This document shows, piece by piece, positions 39,802 through 49,164 of a stretch of DNA of 64,000 bases (position 1 is the stretch's first letter; each line of letters starts with the position of its first letter). The position numbers were made by a program, and so were the translations under genes. Source of the DNA: Streptomyces sp. NRRL F-2664 (GTDB lineage: Bacteria; Actinomycetota; Actinomycetes; Streptomycetales; Streptomycetaceae); NCBI RefSeq assembly GCF_000719345.1, contig NZ_JOFX01000004.1:186001-250000 (forward strand), read 5' to 3'. The notes below the pieces were generated by a model. That model ran no database searches, was not told the origin of the DNA, and saw only the letters and a program-made list of their open reading frames with translations.

Positions 39802-40964
39802 GCGCCCGCACCCGCGACCATCTCGGCGGCCGGGCCGCGATCGTCGGCATAGGTGCGACCGAGTTCTCCAAGGACTCCGGCCGCAGCGAGCTGAAGCTGG
39901 CCGTCGAGGCCGTGCACGCGGCCCTCGACGACGCCGGACTCACCCCAGCCGACGTCGACGGCATGGTCACCTTCACCATGGACACCAGCCCCGAGATCAC
40001 CGTCGCCCAGGCCGCGGGCATCGGGGAGCTGTCCTTCTTCTCCCGCATCCACTACGGCGGGGGCGCGGCCTGTGCCACGGTCCAGCAGGCGGCCCTCGCC
40101 GTCGCCACCGGGGTAGCGGAGGTCGTCGTCTGCTACCGCGCGTTCAACGAGCGATCCGGACGCCGCTTCGGCTCCGGCGTCCAGCAGCGCGAGCCCTCCG
40201 CGGAAGGGGCGGCACTGGGATGGTCGCTCCCCTGGGGGCTGCTGACCCCCGCGTCCTGGGTGGCCATGACCGCGCAACGCTACCTGCACACCTACCACCT
40301 CACCCCCGAGGCCTTCGGGCACGTCGCGGTCACCGGCCGGCGGCACGCCGCGAACAACCCGGCCGCCTACTTCCACGGCAAGCCCATCACCCTCGCCGAT
40401 CATGCGGCCGCCCGCTGGATCGTCGAGCCCCTGCGGCTGCTGGACTGCTGCCAGGAGACCGATGGAGGCCAGGCCCTGGTCGTCACCACGACGGAGCGGG
40501 CCCGCGCCCTGCGCCACCCGCCCGCCGTGATCACCGCTGCGGCTCAGGGCGCCGGCCGCCGGCAGGAGGGCATGACCTCCTTCTACCGCGACGACCTGAC
40601 CGGGCTGCCGGAAATGGACGTCGTCGCACGCCAGCTGTGGCGCACCAGCGGACTGAGGCCCTCGGACGTCGACGTCGGCATCCTCTACGACCACTTCACC
40701 CCCTTCGTCCTGATGCAGTTGGAGGGGTTCGGCTTCTGCGCGCCGGGCGAGGCCGCGGACTTCGTCGCCGCGGACGCGCTACCGATCAACACCCACGGCG
40801 GCCAGCTCGGGGAGGCGTACCTCCACGGCATGAACGGCATAGCCGAGGCCGTCCGGCAGCTGCGCGGCGCCTCTGTCAACCAAGTGGCGGGCGCCTCGCA
40901 CGCCCTGGTCACGGCCGGCACCGGGGTGCCGACGTCCGGACTGATCCTCGGCGCCGACGGCTGA
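39798..40964 (+). CDS. Thiolase-fold lipid-transfer protein (Ltp2-like aldolase)
   Basis: A 388-residue thiolase-superfamily protein of the SCP-X/lipid-transfer type. It begins with AAIVGIGATEFSKDSGRSE and ends with HGGQLGEAYLHGMNGIAEAVRQL, both hallmarks of this group. The usual nucleophilic cysteine of true thiolases is not evident at its normal place (GGGAACATVQQAALAV has a Cys, but in the SCP-X setting). In the mycobacterial igr operon Ltp2 is a retro-aldolase that splits off propionyl-CoA after hydration. It is the last gene of the operon and is followed by a hairpin at 40984-41013. Confidence 0.9.
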   Translation: MSARTRDHLGGRAAIVGIGATEFSKDSGRSELKLAVEAVHAALDDAGLTPADVDGMVTFTMDTSPEITVAQAAGIGELSFFSRIHYGGGAACATVQQAALAVATGVAEVVVCYRAFNERSGRRFGSGVQQREPSAEGAALGWSLPWGLLTPASWVAMTAQRYLHTYHLTPEAFGHVAVTGRRHAANNPAAYFHGKPITLADHAAARWIVEPLRLLDCCQETDGGQALVVTTTERARALRHPPAVITAAAQGAGRRQEGMTSFYRDDLTGLPEMDVVARQLWRTSGLRPSDVDVGILYDHFTPFVLMQLEGFGFCAPGEAADFVAADALPINTHGGQLGEAYLHGMNGIAEAVRQLRGASVNQVAGASHALVTAGTGVPTSGLILGADG

Positions 40965-40983
40965 GACCCCGGTCCGTGCCGGA

Positions 40984-41013
40984 CCCCGCCCCCTCCACCT
41001 TCAGGGGGTGGGG
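40984..41013 (+). terminator. Terminator of the igr-like operon
   Basis: CCCCGCCCCCT (40984-40994) pairs with AGGGGGTGGGG (41003-41013), one G-T pair, 8-nt loop. It begins 20 bp after the last stop. Confidence 0.7.
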
Positions 41014-41088
41014 ATCGCCCTACTCCTACAACCTGAGATGGATCCACCATCGGCACCTGCGGCCGATTCGAGGCGGGTCGGGCGCTCC

Positions 41089-41094
41089 TAGCGT
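41089..41094 (+). promoter_or_regulatory. -10 hexamer, likely leaderless promoter of the ECF sigma gene
   Basis: TAGCGT is followed by six bases (GGAGAC) and then ATG 41101. GGAG is only 2 nt from the ATG, too close to serve as a ribosome site. Confidence 0.45.
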
Positions 41095-41100
41095 GGAGAC

Positions 41101-41634
41101 ATGACCCCGCCTGTGTGCACGCTCGCCTCGAACCCGACGCCGTATCCGTCGTTCTCGGCGTACGTCCGGACCCGCGGCACGGTCCTGATGCGCACCGCGC
41201 GCTCCCTCACCCCCAATCCGTGCGACGCGGAAGACCTGCTCCAGACCGCCCTCGCGAAGACGTACATGGCCTGGGACCGCATCGAAGACCACCGCGCCCT
41301 GGACGGCTACGTTCGGCGGACCCTGGTCAACACCCGCACCTCGCAGTGGCGCAAGCGGAAGGTCGACGAGTTCGTGTGCGACGAGCTCCCGGAGACCGAG
41401 TCGGCCCCCGTCGCCGACCCCGCCGAGACCCAGGCACTGCGCGACGCGATGTGGCGGGCGGTGACCCGGCTGCCCGACCGGCAGCGGGCGATGGTCGTCC
41501 TGCGCTACTACGAGGACCTGAGCGAGGTGCAGACGGCCGAGCTGCTGGGAGTGTCGGTCGGCACGGTCAAGAGCGCTGTCTCCCGTGCGCTCGGCAAGCT
41601 CCGTGAGGACCCGGAGCTCACCCCCGTCCGTTGA
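41101..41634 (+). CDS. ECF-type RNA polymerase sigma factor (SigE-family naming)
   Basis: A 177-residue sigma factor with only regions 2 and 4. Region 2 includes NPCDAEDLLQTALAKTY and the WRKRK stretch; region 4 includes LPDRQRAMVVLRYYEDLS, then VQTAELLGVSVGTVKSAVSR. No anti-sigma gene or membrane partner is next to it, which is unusual for this class, so control may be transcriptional or by a distant protein. It lies between the igr-like operon and a tandem parS pair. From memory of gene order it corresponds to the ECF gene near SCO4005. Confidence 0.92.
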   Translation: MTPPVCTLASNPTPYPSFSAYVRTRGTVLMRTARSLTPNPCDAEDLLQTALAKTYMAWDRIEDHRALDGYVRRTLVNTRTSQWRKRKVDEFVCDELPETESAPVADPAETQALRDAMWRAVTRLPDRQRAMVVLRYYEDLSEVQTAELLGVSVGTVKSAVSRALGKLREDPELTPVR

Positions 41635-41643
41635 GCTGTCGAT

Positions 41644-41657
41644 GTTTCACGTGAAAC
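41644..41657. other. parS site 7
   Basis: Perfect GTTTCACGTGAAAC, 10 bp after the ECF sigma stop codon. It is paired with site 8. Confidence 0.95.
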
Positions 41658-41665
41658 GAGAAGGT

Positions 41666-41679
41666 GTTTCACGTGAAAC
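41666..41679. other. parS site 8
   Basis: Perfect GTTTCACGTGAAAC, 22 bp centre to centre from site 7, in the promoter region of the acyl-CoA ligase gene. Confidence 0.95.
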
Positions 41680-41785
41680 ACGACGCGGTTTCTACCCTCG
41701 GGTAGTGACAGACCGAGCGGTACGTGCGCAGAATCGGCAGCATCCGTAGCCGCCGCAGCGCCGCAGCGCTCACCGGGAGGACGCT

Positions 41786-43435
<1,650 letters not shown>

Positions 43436-43456
43436 CGCCCGCGCCCCGGCAGGGGC

Positions 43457-44035
43457 TCAACCCCGCGTGAGCCATGGCCGCAGCAGCCTGCTGACGGCGG
43501 GCATGGCCACGTAGGTCATCAGCGTGCTGAACACGACGGCGAAGGCGGCCGTCCGCAGCACGAAGTGCAGATCCACCAGGTACGGCCCGAGCAGCGCGTT
43601 GCCGACGAGTGAGATCGGGAAGATGGCCAGCCCCGAGCTGATCGCCATCTTCCACCGCGGCGGCGCGGGCCGGGTCGTACCCGGCTTGGCGAACCAGGTC
43701 TCCATGCCGTGCAGTTCCCGGCGGGCTATCTCCGTGTGGTGGTGGCCCAGGCAGTTGGAGAACCATTGCGCCCGCTCCGGTGAGTCCTGCCAGCGTTGGA
43801 AGGCCGCCTGGTTGCGGAAGCGGTGCACCAGGAACCACGGCGCGCCCTCGGTCGCAGGACGGAAGAGCCCGTAGCCCAAGTGGTCCGGGAAGCCGGCAGC
43901 CGTCTCCAGGATCCCGTGGGCCCAGGCCTCGAACGTCTCCTCGTGCCCCGGCTCCACCTGTCGCGCGATGAGCAGGTTCACCTCGCCGTTGTCGGCGGGG
44001 ACGGAGTGCTCTGTCGTGTTGTTGGTGATGGCCAT
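43457..44035 (-). CDS. Antibiotic biosynthesis monooxygenase (ABM)-domain membrane protein
   Basis: A 192-residue protein. Residues about 15-110 are a ferredoxin-like ABM domain (NLLIARQVEPGHEETFEAW, then WFLVHRFRNQAAFQRW). The C-terminal part has two or three membrane segments (KMAISSGLAIFPISLVGNAL, TLMTYVAMPAV). This layout matches actinobacterial ABM proteins fused to a membrane tail. The function is unknown; some ABM enzymes are quinone monooxygenases. It is convergent with the acyl-CoA ligase (21 bp apart) and lies 13 bp downstream of the large PAS gene on the same strand. Confidence 0.82.
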   Translation of the reverse strand: MAITNNTTEHSVPADNGEVNLLIARQVEPGHEETFEAWAHGILETAAGFPDHLGYGLFRPATEGAPWFLVHRFRNQAAFQRWQDSPERAQWFSNCLGHHHTEIARRELHGMETWFAKPGTTRPAPPRWKMAISSGLAIFPISLVGNALLGPYLVDLHFVLRTAAFAVVFSTLMTYVAMPAVSRLLRPWLTRG

Positions 44036-44048
44036 CGGGCCAGGATCG

Positions 44049-47000
44049 CTAGTTGGTGCCGATCTTGGCCAGCAGGTCCACGATGCGGCCCTGGACGTCC
44101 GCCGTGGTGGCGCGCTCGGCGAGGAAGAGCACGCTCTCCCCCGAGGCCAGACGCGGCAGTTCGGCCGGATCGATACCGGTCGCCGTGTAGACGACCAGCG
44201 GGGTCCGGTTCAGCTGCCCGTTCGCCCGCAGCCAGTCCACGATCCCGGCCCGCCGCCGGCGTACCTGCATCAGGTCCATGACCACGAGGTTCGGCCGCAT
44301 CCGCGTCGCCAGCTCCACCGCGTCGGTGTCCGCGCCCGCCCGGGCGACCTGCATGCCGCGCCGCTCCAATGCGGCGGTCAGCGCGGTCGCGATCTCGTCG
44401 CGCTCCTCGATCAGCAGCACCCGCGAGGGGTGCTGCTCGCTGTCGCGCGGCGCCAGCGCCTTGAGCAGCACGGCCGGATCGGCGCCGTACGCCGCTTCCC
44501 GCGTGGCGTGTCCGAGCCCGGCCGTGACCAGTACGGGCACCTCCGCGGCCACGGCGGCCTGCCGCAGCGACTGCAGGGCGGTCCGAGTGATCGGCCCGGT
44601 CAGCGGGTCGACGAACAGCGCGGCGGGGAACGCGGCGATCTGCGCGTCCACCTCCTCGCGGGAGTGCACGACCACCGGGCGGTAGCCGCGGTCGCTGAGC
44701 GCCTGCTGCGTCTGCACGTCGGGCGCCGGCCACACCAGGAGCCGGCGCGGGTTGTCCAGGGGCTCCGGCGGGAGTTCGTCGTCCACGGGCTGCGGCACCG
44801 GGCGGTTGACCACCTCGACCGCGCCCCCGGGGCCGTCCAGCGGCTCGGGGCCCTCGGCCCCCTCCTCGGGGGCGCTTATGGCGAAGGCCCGGCCCTGCGG
44901 GCTGGGCTCGGCCAGCCGGCGACGCCGGCCCGACCCCGAGGCCGCAGCGGTGGCCGCCGCAGCCGGGTCGACGGCGATGCCCTGGCCGAGCGTGCCCAGC
45001 GCCCGCACGCTGATCGGCTGCGCGGCCTGCCCCTGCGCCGGGGTGTCCTGCGCCTGGCGGGCCCCGGGGAGCGGGACGTGGCCGGAGGCACCGTCATCGT
45101 CGGCAGCGCTCCGGGCCCCCGGAACGGGCCACGAGGGGGCGCCGGCCAAGGCCCGCCGTCGCCCGGTCGGGTTCTCAGCGGAAGCATCGGCCGGTGCGGC
45201 CGGTGCGGCCGGTGCGACCGGTGCTTCGGGGTCGGCGCCGGGGGCACTCAGCGTCCGGCGGGCACGCCGCCCGGCCGGTGCTTCGCCGTCGGGCGCGCCC
45301 TCGCCCTGAAGTCCGGGGCCGGCTGGGGCGGGCGGAGCGGGCGGAACCGGGGAGGCCGGACCGGCCGGCAGCGCGAAGCCGCCCTCCGGGGCGATGGGCC
45401 GGGCCGGGGCGGGCGTCGGCCCGAGCCCTGTCGCCGGCACGGGACCACCGGGCTGCGCCGGACCGGCCGTCCCCAGCGCCCGCCGGCGGCCGGCCGGGTG
45501 CTCGCTCACCGGCACCGCGGGCACCGGCGGAAGCGCGGGCATGGCGGTGCCCTGCGGCTCCACGGGGCGACCGGGGACTGCCTGCTCCTGCGTGCCGCCG
45601 TTCTCCGCGCCGTCGTCGCCGGCCCGGCCGCGCCGGCGACCGGTACCGAGCCCGGCCGGGTTCACCGGGGACTGTGCGAGCCCGGTCGGCGGCCCGGCCT
45701 CGCCGGCCCGCCGCCGGCCCGACGGCAGCGCCAGTGCGCCTCCGCCCTGGCCCGCCCGGGCGGCCTCCGGTCCGGTCTCGTCCTCCAGGAAGGCGTCCAC
45801 ACCGCGCCGGCCCCGCCGGCCGCCGGAAACCTTGCCGGGGGCCGCGCCCCCGGCCCCCACGGCACCGTGCGGTCCGGTGCCCGCCGGGGGCTCCTCCGGC
45901 GGCTCGGGCAGGGTCACGGTCCCGGCTCCCGCGCCGAGCGGGAGTTCCAGCACGTAGGCCCCGCCGGGTGCGCCCGGCACCTCCACCGTCTGCAGCACAC
46001 CGCCGTGCGCGGCCACGATGCCGCGGACGATCGGCTCGTGGACCGGGTTGCCGCCCTCGTACGGGCCGCGCACCTCGATCCGTACGACATCGCCGCGCTG
46101 CGCGGCGGCCACCACGATCGTCGAGTCGCTGTAGCCGCTGCCCTGACGGGTCTTGCCGGTGGCGTCGACGCCCGCGACGTCCGCGACCAGGTGCGCGAGG
46201 GCGGTCGCGATCCACTCGGCGTCCACCTCGGCCTCGATGGTCGGCGCGTGGACCGCGAACTGCGCACGGCCGGGCCCGATCAGCTCGACCGCCCCGTCGA
46301 CGCCGGCGGTGACCACAGCGTTGATCAGGACCTTCTTCTTGGCGAGCTTCTCGCGGCCGGCGTCCAGTCGCTGGAAGCCGAGCACGTTGTCCACCAGGGT
46401 GGTCATCCGCGAGTACCCGGCAGCCAGGTGGTGCAGCAGCTGGTTGGCCTCGGGCCACAGCTGGCCCGCGTCGTCGGCCGCCAGGGTCGCCAGCTCGCCG
46501 CGCAGCTCGTCCAGCGGCCCGCGCAGGGAGTCCCCGAGGACCGCGAGCAGCTGCGCATGCCGCGCGGCCAGGGCGTCGTAGGGGCGCCGGTCGGTGAAGG
46601 TCATGACCGCGCCCACGAGCTGCTCCCCGTCCCGTACGGGAGAGGTGGTCAGGTCGACGGCGACCGGCTGTCCGGATTTGTGCCACAGCACCTGGCCGCG
46701 GACGCGGTGCTTGCGCCCGCTGCGCAGCGTGTCGGCCAGCGGGGACTCCTCGAAGGGGAAGGGGGAGCCGTCGGCGCGGGAGTGCTGGACCAGGCCGTGC
46801 AGTTCGCGGTTGCCGAGATCGGTCGCGCGGTAGCCGAGAATCTGGGCGGCTGCCGGGTTGACGAGCACCACGCGTCCGTCGGTGTCGGTGCCCACGACGC
46901 CTTCGGCGGCGGCGCGCAGGATCATCTCGGTCTGCCGCTGGGAGCGGGCCAGCTCCGCTTCGGTGTCCACGGTCTGCGAGAGGTCCCGGACAACGAGCAT

Positions 47001-47375
47001 CAGGAGCTCGTCACCAGTGTAGGTCGGTTGCGGCTCGCGGTAGGCGTCGCGGCCGTCGAGGTGGGCGCTGGTGACCTCGACGGGGAACTCCGAGCCGTCG
47101 GTGCGGCGGGCGACCATCCGCTTGGGCTTGGTCCGGCCGCCGTCGTCCTCGCCGGGGCGGCGCATCGAGCCGGGGATCAGCTTGGAGTCGAACTCGGGCA
47201 GGAGGTCGAGCACGCCCCGGCCGACCAGTCCGGTGCCGGGACTCTCCATGACCTCGAGCGCGATCGAATTCGCGTTCACGACCGTGCCGTTGGCGTTGAC
47301 GAGCAACAGCGCGTCCGGAAGGGCGTCGAGTATTGCTGCGAGGCGAGCAGCGCCTCGGGATGGCCTGCTGCTCAC
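44049..47375 (-). CDS. Large PAS/degenerate histidine kinase/receiver-like protein
   Basis: An 1108-residue cytoplasmic protein. PAS domains lie at about 10-130 and 145-265. A kinase-like part (270-487) has lost its key features: the phospho-acceptor stretch reads LGDSLRGPLDEL (Asp where His should be), and the N-box and glycine boxes are absent. About 360 residues of Pro/Ala/Gly-rich linker follow with repeated GRRR motifs (GRRRALG, GRRRRLAEP, GRRARRTLS). Two receiver-like domains end the protein (about 850-965 and 983-1108). The last keeps Asp in LVVMDLM but lacks the usual Lys. GTG 47375 has a good ribosome site (GGGAGGAAG). It is probably a signalling scaffold rather than an active kinase. 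Confidence 0.8.
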   Translation of the reverse strand: MSSRPSRGAARLAAILDALPDALLLVNANGTVVNANSIALEVMESPGTGLVGRGVLDLLPEFDSKLIPGSMRRPGEDDGGRTKPKRMVARRTDGSEFPVEVTSAHLDGRDAYREPQPTYTGDELLMLVVRDLSQTVDTEAELARSQRQTEMILRAAAEGVVGTDTDGRVVLVNPAAAQILGYRATDLGNRELHGLVQHSRADGSPFPFEESPLADTLRSGRKHRVRGQVLWHKSGQPVAVDLTTSPVRDGEQLVGAVMTFTDRRPYDALAARHAQLLAVLGDSLRGPLDELRGELATLAADDAGQLWPEANQLLHHLAAGYSRMTTLVDNVLGFQRLDAGREKLAKKKVLINAVVTAGVDGAVELIGPGRAQFAVHAPTIEAEVDAEWIATALAHLVADVAGVDATGKTRQGSGYSDSTIVVAAAQRGDVVRIEVRGPYEGGNPVHEPIVRGIVAAHGGVLQTVEVPGAPGGAYVLELPLGAGAGTVTLPEPPEEPPAGTGPHGAVGAGGAAPGKVSGGRRGRRGVDAFLEDETGPEAARAGQGGGALALPSGRRRAGEAGPPTGLAQSPVNPAGLGTGRRRGRAGDDGAENGGTQEQAVPGRPVEPQGTAMPALPPVPAVPVSEHPAGRRRALGTAGPAQPGGPVPATGLGPTPAPARPIAPEGGFALPAGPASPVPPAPPAPAGPGLQGEGAPDGEAPAGRRARRTLSAPGADPEAPVAPAAPAAPADASAENPTGRRRALAGAPSWPVPGARSAADDDGASGHVPLPGARQAQDTPAQGQAAQPISVRALGTLGQGIAVDPAAAATAAASGSGRRRRLAEPSPQGRAFAISAPEEGAEGPEPLDGPGGAVEVVNRPVPQPVDDELPPEPLDNPRRLLVWPAPDVQTQQALSDRGYRPVVVHSREEVDAQIAAFPAALFVDPLTGPITRTALQSLRQAAVAAEVPVLVTAGLGHATREAAYGADPAVLLKALAPRDSEQHPSRVLLIEERDEIATALTAALERRGMQVARAGADTDAVELATRMRPNLVVMDLMQVRRRRAGIVDWLRANGQLNRTPLVVYTATGIDPAELPRLASGESVLFLAERATTADVQGRIVDLLAKIGTN

Positions 47376-47495
47376 GACGAGCTTCCTCCCTGACCAACGA
47401 CTACCGGCAAGTCACGGGAGGAGTCTAAGGCCACAGGCCCGCGGCGGGGTGGCCGATGCGGGGCCGGCGACGTCCCTTGCGGGCATCCTCCCAGG

Positions 47496-47921
47496 TCAGG
47501 AACGCCCACTCGGAAGCAGAGGTTCCAACTCGTCCCAGCGCTTGATTTCGCATCCGTCGGTCCGGCGGAAGGTTGCGTTCACCTTGCGTCCGTTCCAGGT
47601 TCCGGTGATACGGGCGGTGGCGGGCCCCCCGTACTGCTTGGTGCAGATCTGGTCCGGGGGGACGGGGGCGAAGGGGTTGCGCCCCTCCTCGGCGAGCTGG
47701 TCCAGGCGCGCGCACGCTCCCTGCGCCTGCGGGTGATCGCCGCCGACGGGGCCGCATTCGAGCGTGTACTCCCGGTCCAGCTGACGGTTGCCGGTGTCGG
47801 CCATGGTCATGGTCAGCCGGTCGGGCGGAGCCAGCAGCTGTCCGAGCGGAAGCGGGGGCAGCGGACCGGCGGCCGCGGTGGCCAGGGCCGAGGTGACGGT
47901 GAAGGCGGCGAGACGCAGCAT
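47496..47921 (-). CDS. Subtilisin inhibitor (SSI) family protein, Lys-type reactive site
   Basis: A 141-residue secreted proteinase inhibitor. A signal peptide of about 19 residues leads to the SSI fold (TLECGPVGGDHPQAQGACARL). The reactive loop ICTKQYGGP places Lys at P1 and Gln at P1', as in plasminostreptin/STI-type members, so trypsin-like or plasmin-like enzymes are the expected targets rather than subtilisin. Two Cys pairs match the SSI disulfides (CGPV with CARL; CTKQ with DGCEI). It may restrain the host's own trypsin-like proteases, for example the secreted peptidase at 34022. Confidence 0.93.
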   Translation of the reverse strand: MLRLAAFTVTSALATAAAGPLPPLPLGQLLAPPDRLTMTMADTGNRQLDREYTLECGPVGGDHPQAQGACARLDQLAEEGRNPFAPVPPDQICTKQYGGPATARITGTWNGRKVNATFRRTDGCEIKRWDELEPLLPSGRS

Positions 47922-48108
47922 GGGGCACTCCAGGTCGTCCGTACGTCATACGCCTGACCAACGACGCGAGCGCGCCGATGTTGCGTGTGGTGGAGCGCCA
48001 TAAGGCTTTGCCCTGGGCCCGTCCCGCCTAGTACCGTGGGAGCGGATTGGTGAGGGGCCCTGCGCCTGTGTCATCATCTGCACGCACCCTCGTACGCGGG
48101 GGTGTGCT

Positions 48109-48199
48109 GGAGGCGTCGCCTAGTCCGGTCTATGGCGCCGCACTGCTAATGCGGTTTGGGTCTTACCACCCATCGAGGGTTCAAATCCCTCCGCCTCCG
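48109..48199 (+). tRNA. tRNA-Ser(GCU)
   Basis: A 91-nt class II tRNA. The acceptor GGAGGCG pairs with CGCCTCC, discriminator G. The anticodon stem CCGCA/TGCGG encloses CTGCTAA, anticodon GCT (48145-48147), reading AGC and AGU. The variable arm is long, and the T arm GAGGGTTCAAATCCCTC is standard. Confidence 0.96.
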
Positions 48200-48206
48200 C
48201 AGTTCG

Positions 48207-48239
48207 TCGAAGCCCCGGTCCCTCGGACCGGGGCTTCGA
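48207..48239 (+). terminator. Terminator after tRNA-Ser(GCU)
   Basis: TCGAAGCCCCGGTCC (48207-48221) and its exact complement (48225-48239) around a 3-nt loop, starting 8 bp after the tRNA. Confidence 0.8.
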
Positions 48240-48509
48240 TGCGTTCCAGAGAGTGTTGACGCGCTTCTGAGGGCCTGGGTGCCGCCCGGCCTTCGACCCG
48301 TTCCGGGGCTTGCCTTCCGGTGGGGGCCGAGCACCCCATCGGGGCGCACCGGTCCCGTCGCCCCACCCGGCCGACTTGTGCGGACGATCTCCATCCGGAG
48401 TGTTTTCGCAGGTCAGGAGGGGTTTGGGTAATGGATTTCGCGTCCCGGCGAGGTCCATGTATTGTTGTTCTCGCAAGGCCAACGGGGCGAAAAACCCCGG
48501 GAAGCCCAA
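48240..48509. other. Gene-free spacer between tRNA genes, promoter of tRNA-Arg
   Basis: About 270 bp with no supported gene. A TATTGT hexamer (48460-48465) fits a -10, giving a leader of about 38 nt before the tRNA. A small hairpin CGGGG-N7-CCCCG (48483-48499) lies in that leader. Reverse-strand readings here are shadows. Confidence 0.45.
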
Positions 48510-48582
48510 GCACTCGTAGCTTAACGGATAGAGCATCTGACTACGGATCAGAAGGTTGCAGGTTCGAATCCTGCCGAGTGCA
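48510..48582 (+). tRNA. tRNA-Arg(ACG)
   Basis: A 73-nt tRNA with acceptor GCACTCG/CGAGTGC and discriminator A. The anticodon loop CTACGGA gives ACG (48543-48545), read as inosine-CG after editing, for CGU/CGC/CGA codons. The T arm GCAGGTTCGAATCCTGC is standard. Confidence 0.96.
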
Positions 48583-48590
48583 CAGCAGGG

Positions 48591-48622
48591 CAGAGGCCCC
48601 GGACGAAAGTCCGGGGCCTCTG
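48591..48622 (+). terminator. Terminator after tRNA-Arg(ACG)
   Basis: CAGAGGCCCCGGAC (48591-48604) and its complement (48609-48622) with a GAAA tetraloop. It starts 8 bp after the tRNA. Confidence 0.85.
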
Positions 48623-48624
48623 TC

Positions 48625-48653
48625 GTATGTCCCCGCATGTGCGGGGATGTCCT
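48625..48653. repeat. Second solitary CRISPR-repeat-like palindrome
   Basis: GTATGTCCCCGC-ATGT-GCGGGGATGTCC resembles a type I-E repeat (GTCCCCGC, loop, GCGGGGATGTCC). It immediately follows the tRNA-Arg terminator. There is one copy only and no cas genes. It could equally be part of a second hairpin of the terminator region. Confidence 0.35.
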
Positions 48654-48780
48654 CCTTGAAGGGGATGGGGTCCCCCGGGAGATGTCAGGGACCGGATGGC
48701 TCTGGCGGGGGACGCCGGCTACCCGGCGGCGTCGGTACGGTTCTTGAAGATCGTCCGAGGCTGGGAAACGGGAGCCACTC

Positions 48781-49146
48781 ATGGGACTGTTCGGGAACGC
48801 ACACACCGTCGACCCCGTGTCGGCGCAGCGGGACTATGCCCGACTGCTGGGGCAGGGGGAGCAGGTGCACGCCGCCTACCTGCTGATCCGCGACACGATC
48901 CTGTTCACGGACCGGCGGCTGGTGCTCGTCGACAAGCAGGGGCTCACAGGCAAGAAGGTGGAGTACCACTCCGTCCCGTACCGGAGCATCACGCACTTCT
49001 CCGTGGAGACCGCCGGTCACTTCGATCTCGACGCCGAGCTCAAGATCTGGATATCCGGGAGCTCGACGCCGATCGAGAAGACCTTCACCAAGGGCGTCGA
49101 CATCTATGAGGTGCAGGCGATCCTGACGCAGTTCGTCGCACGGTAG
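48781..49146 (+). CDS. Bacterial PH-domain protein
   Basis: A 121-residue protein consisting of one bacterial pleckstrin-homology-like domain (PF08000 type). Recognisable parts are ILFTDRRLVLVDKQGLTGKKV and VPYRSITHFSVETAGHFD. The family forms oligomeric rings and is of unclear function. It has no membrane segment. The ATG follows GGGAGCC. It is convergent with the SMP-30 gene, 18 bp apart. Confidence 0.88.
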   Translation: MGLFGNAHTVDPVSAQRDYARLLGQGEQVHAAYLLIRDTILFTDRRLVLVDKQGLTGKKVEYHSVPYRSITHFSVETAGHFDLDAELKIWISGSSTPIEKTFTKGVDIYEVQAILTQFVAR

Positions 49147-49164
49147 GCAGGCGCCCGGCCGGCC

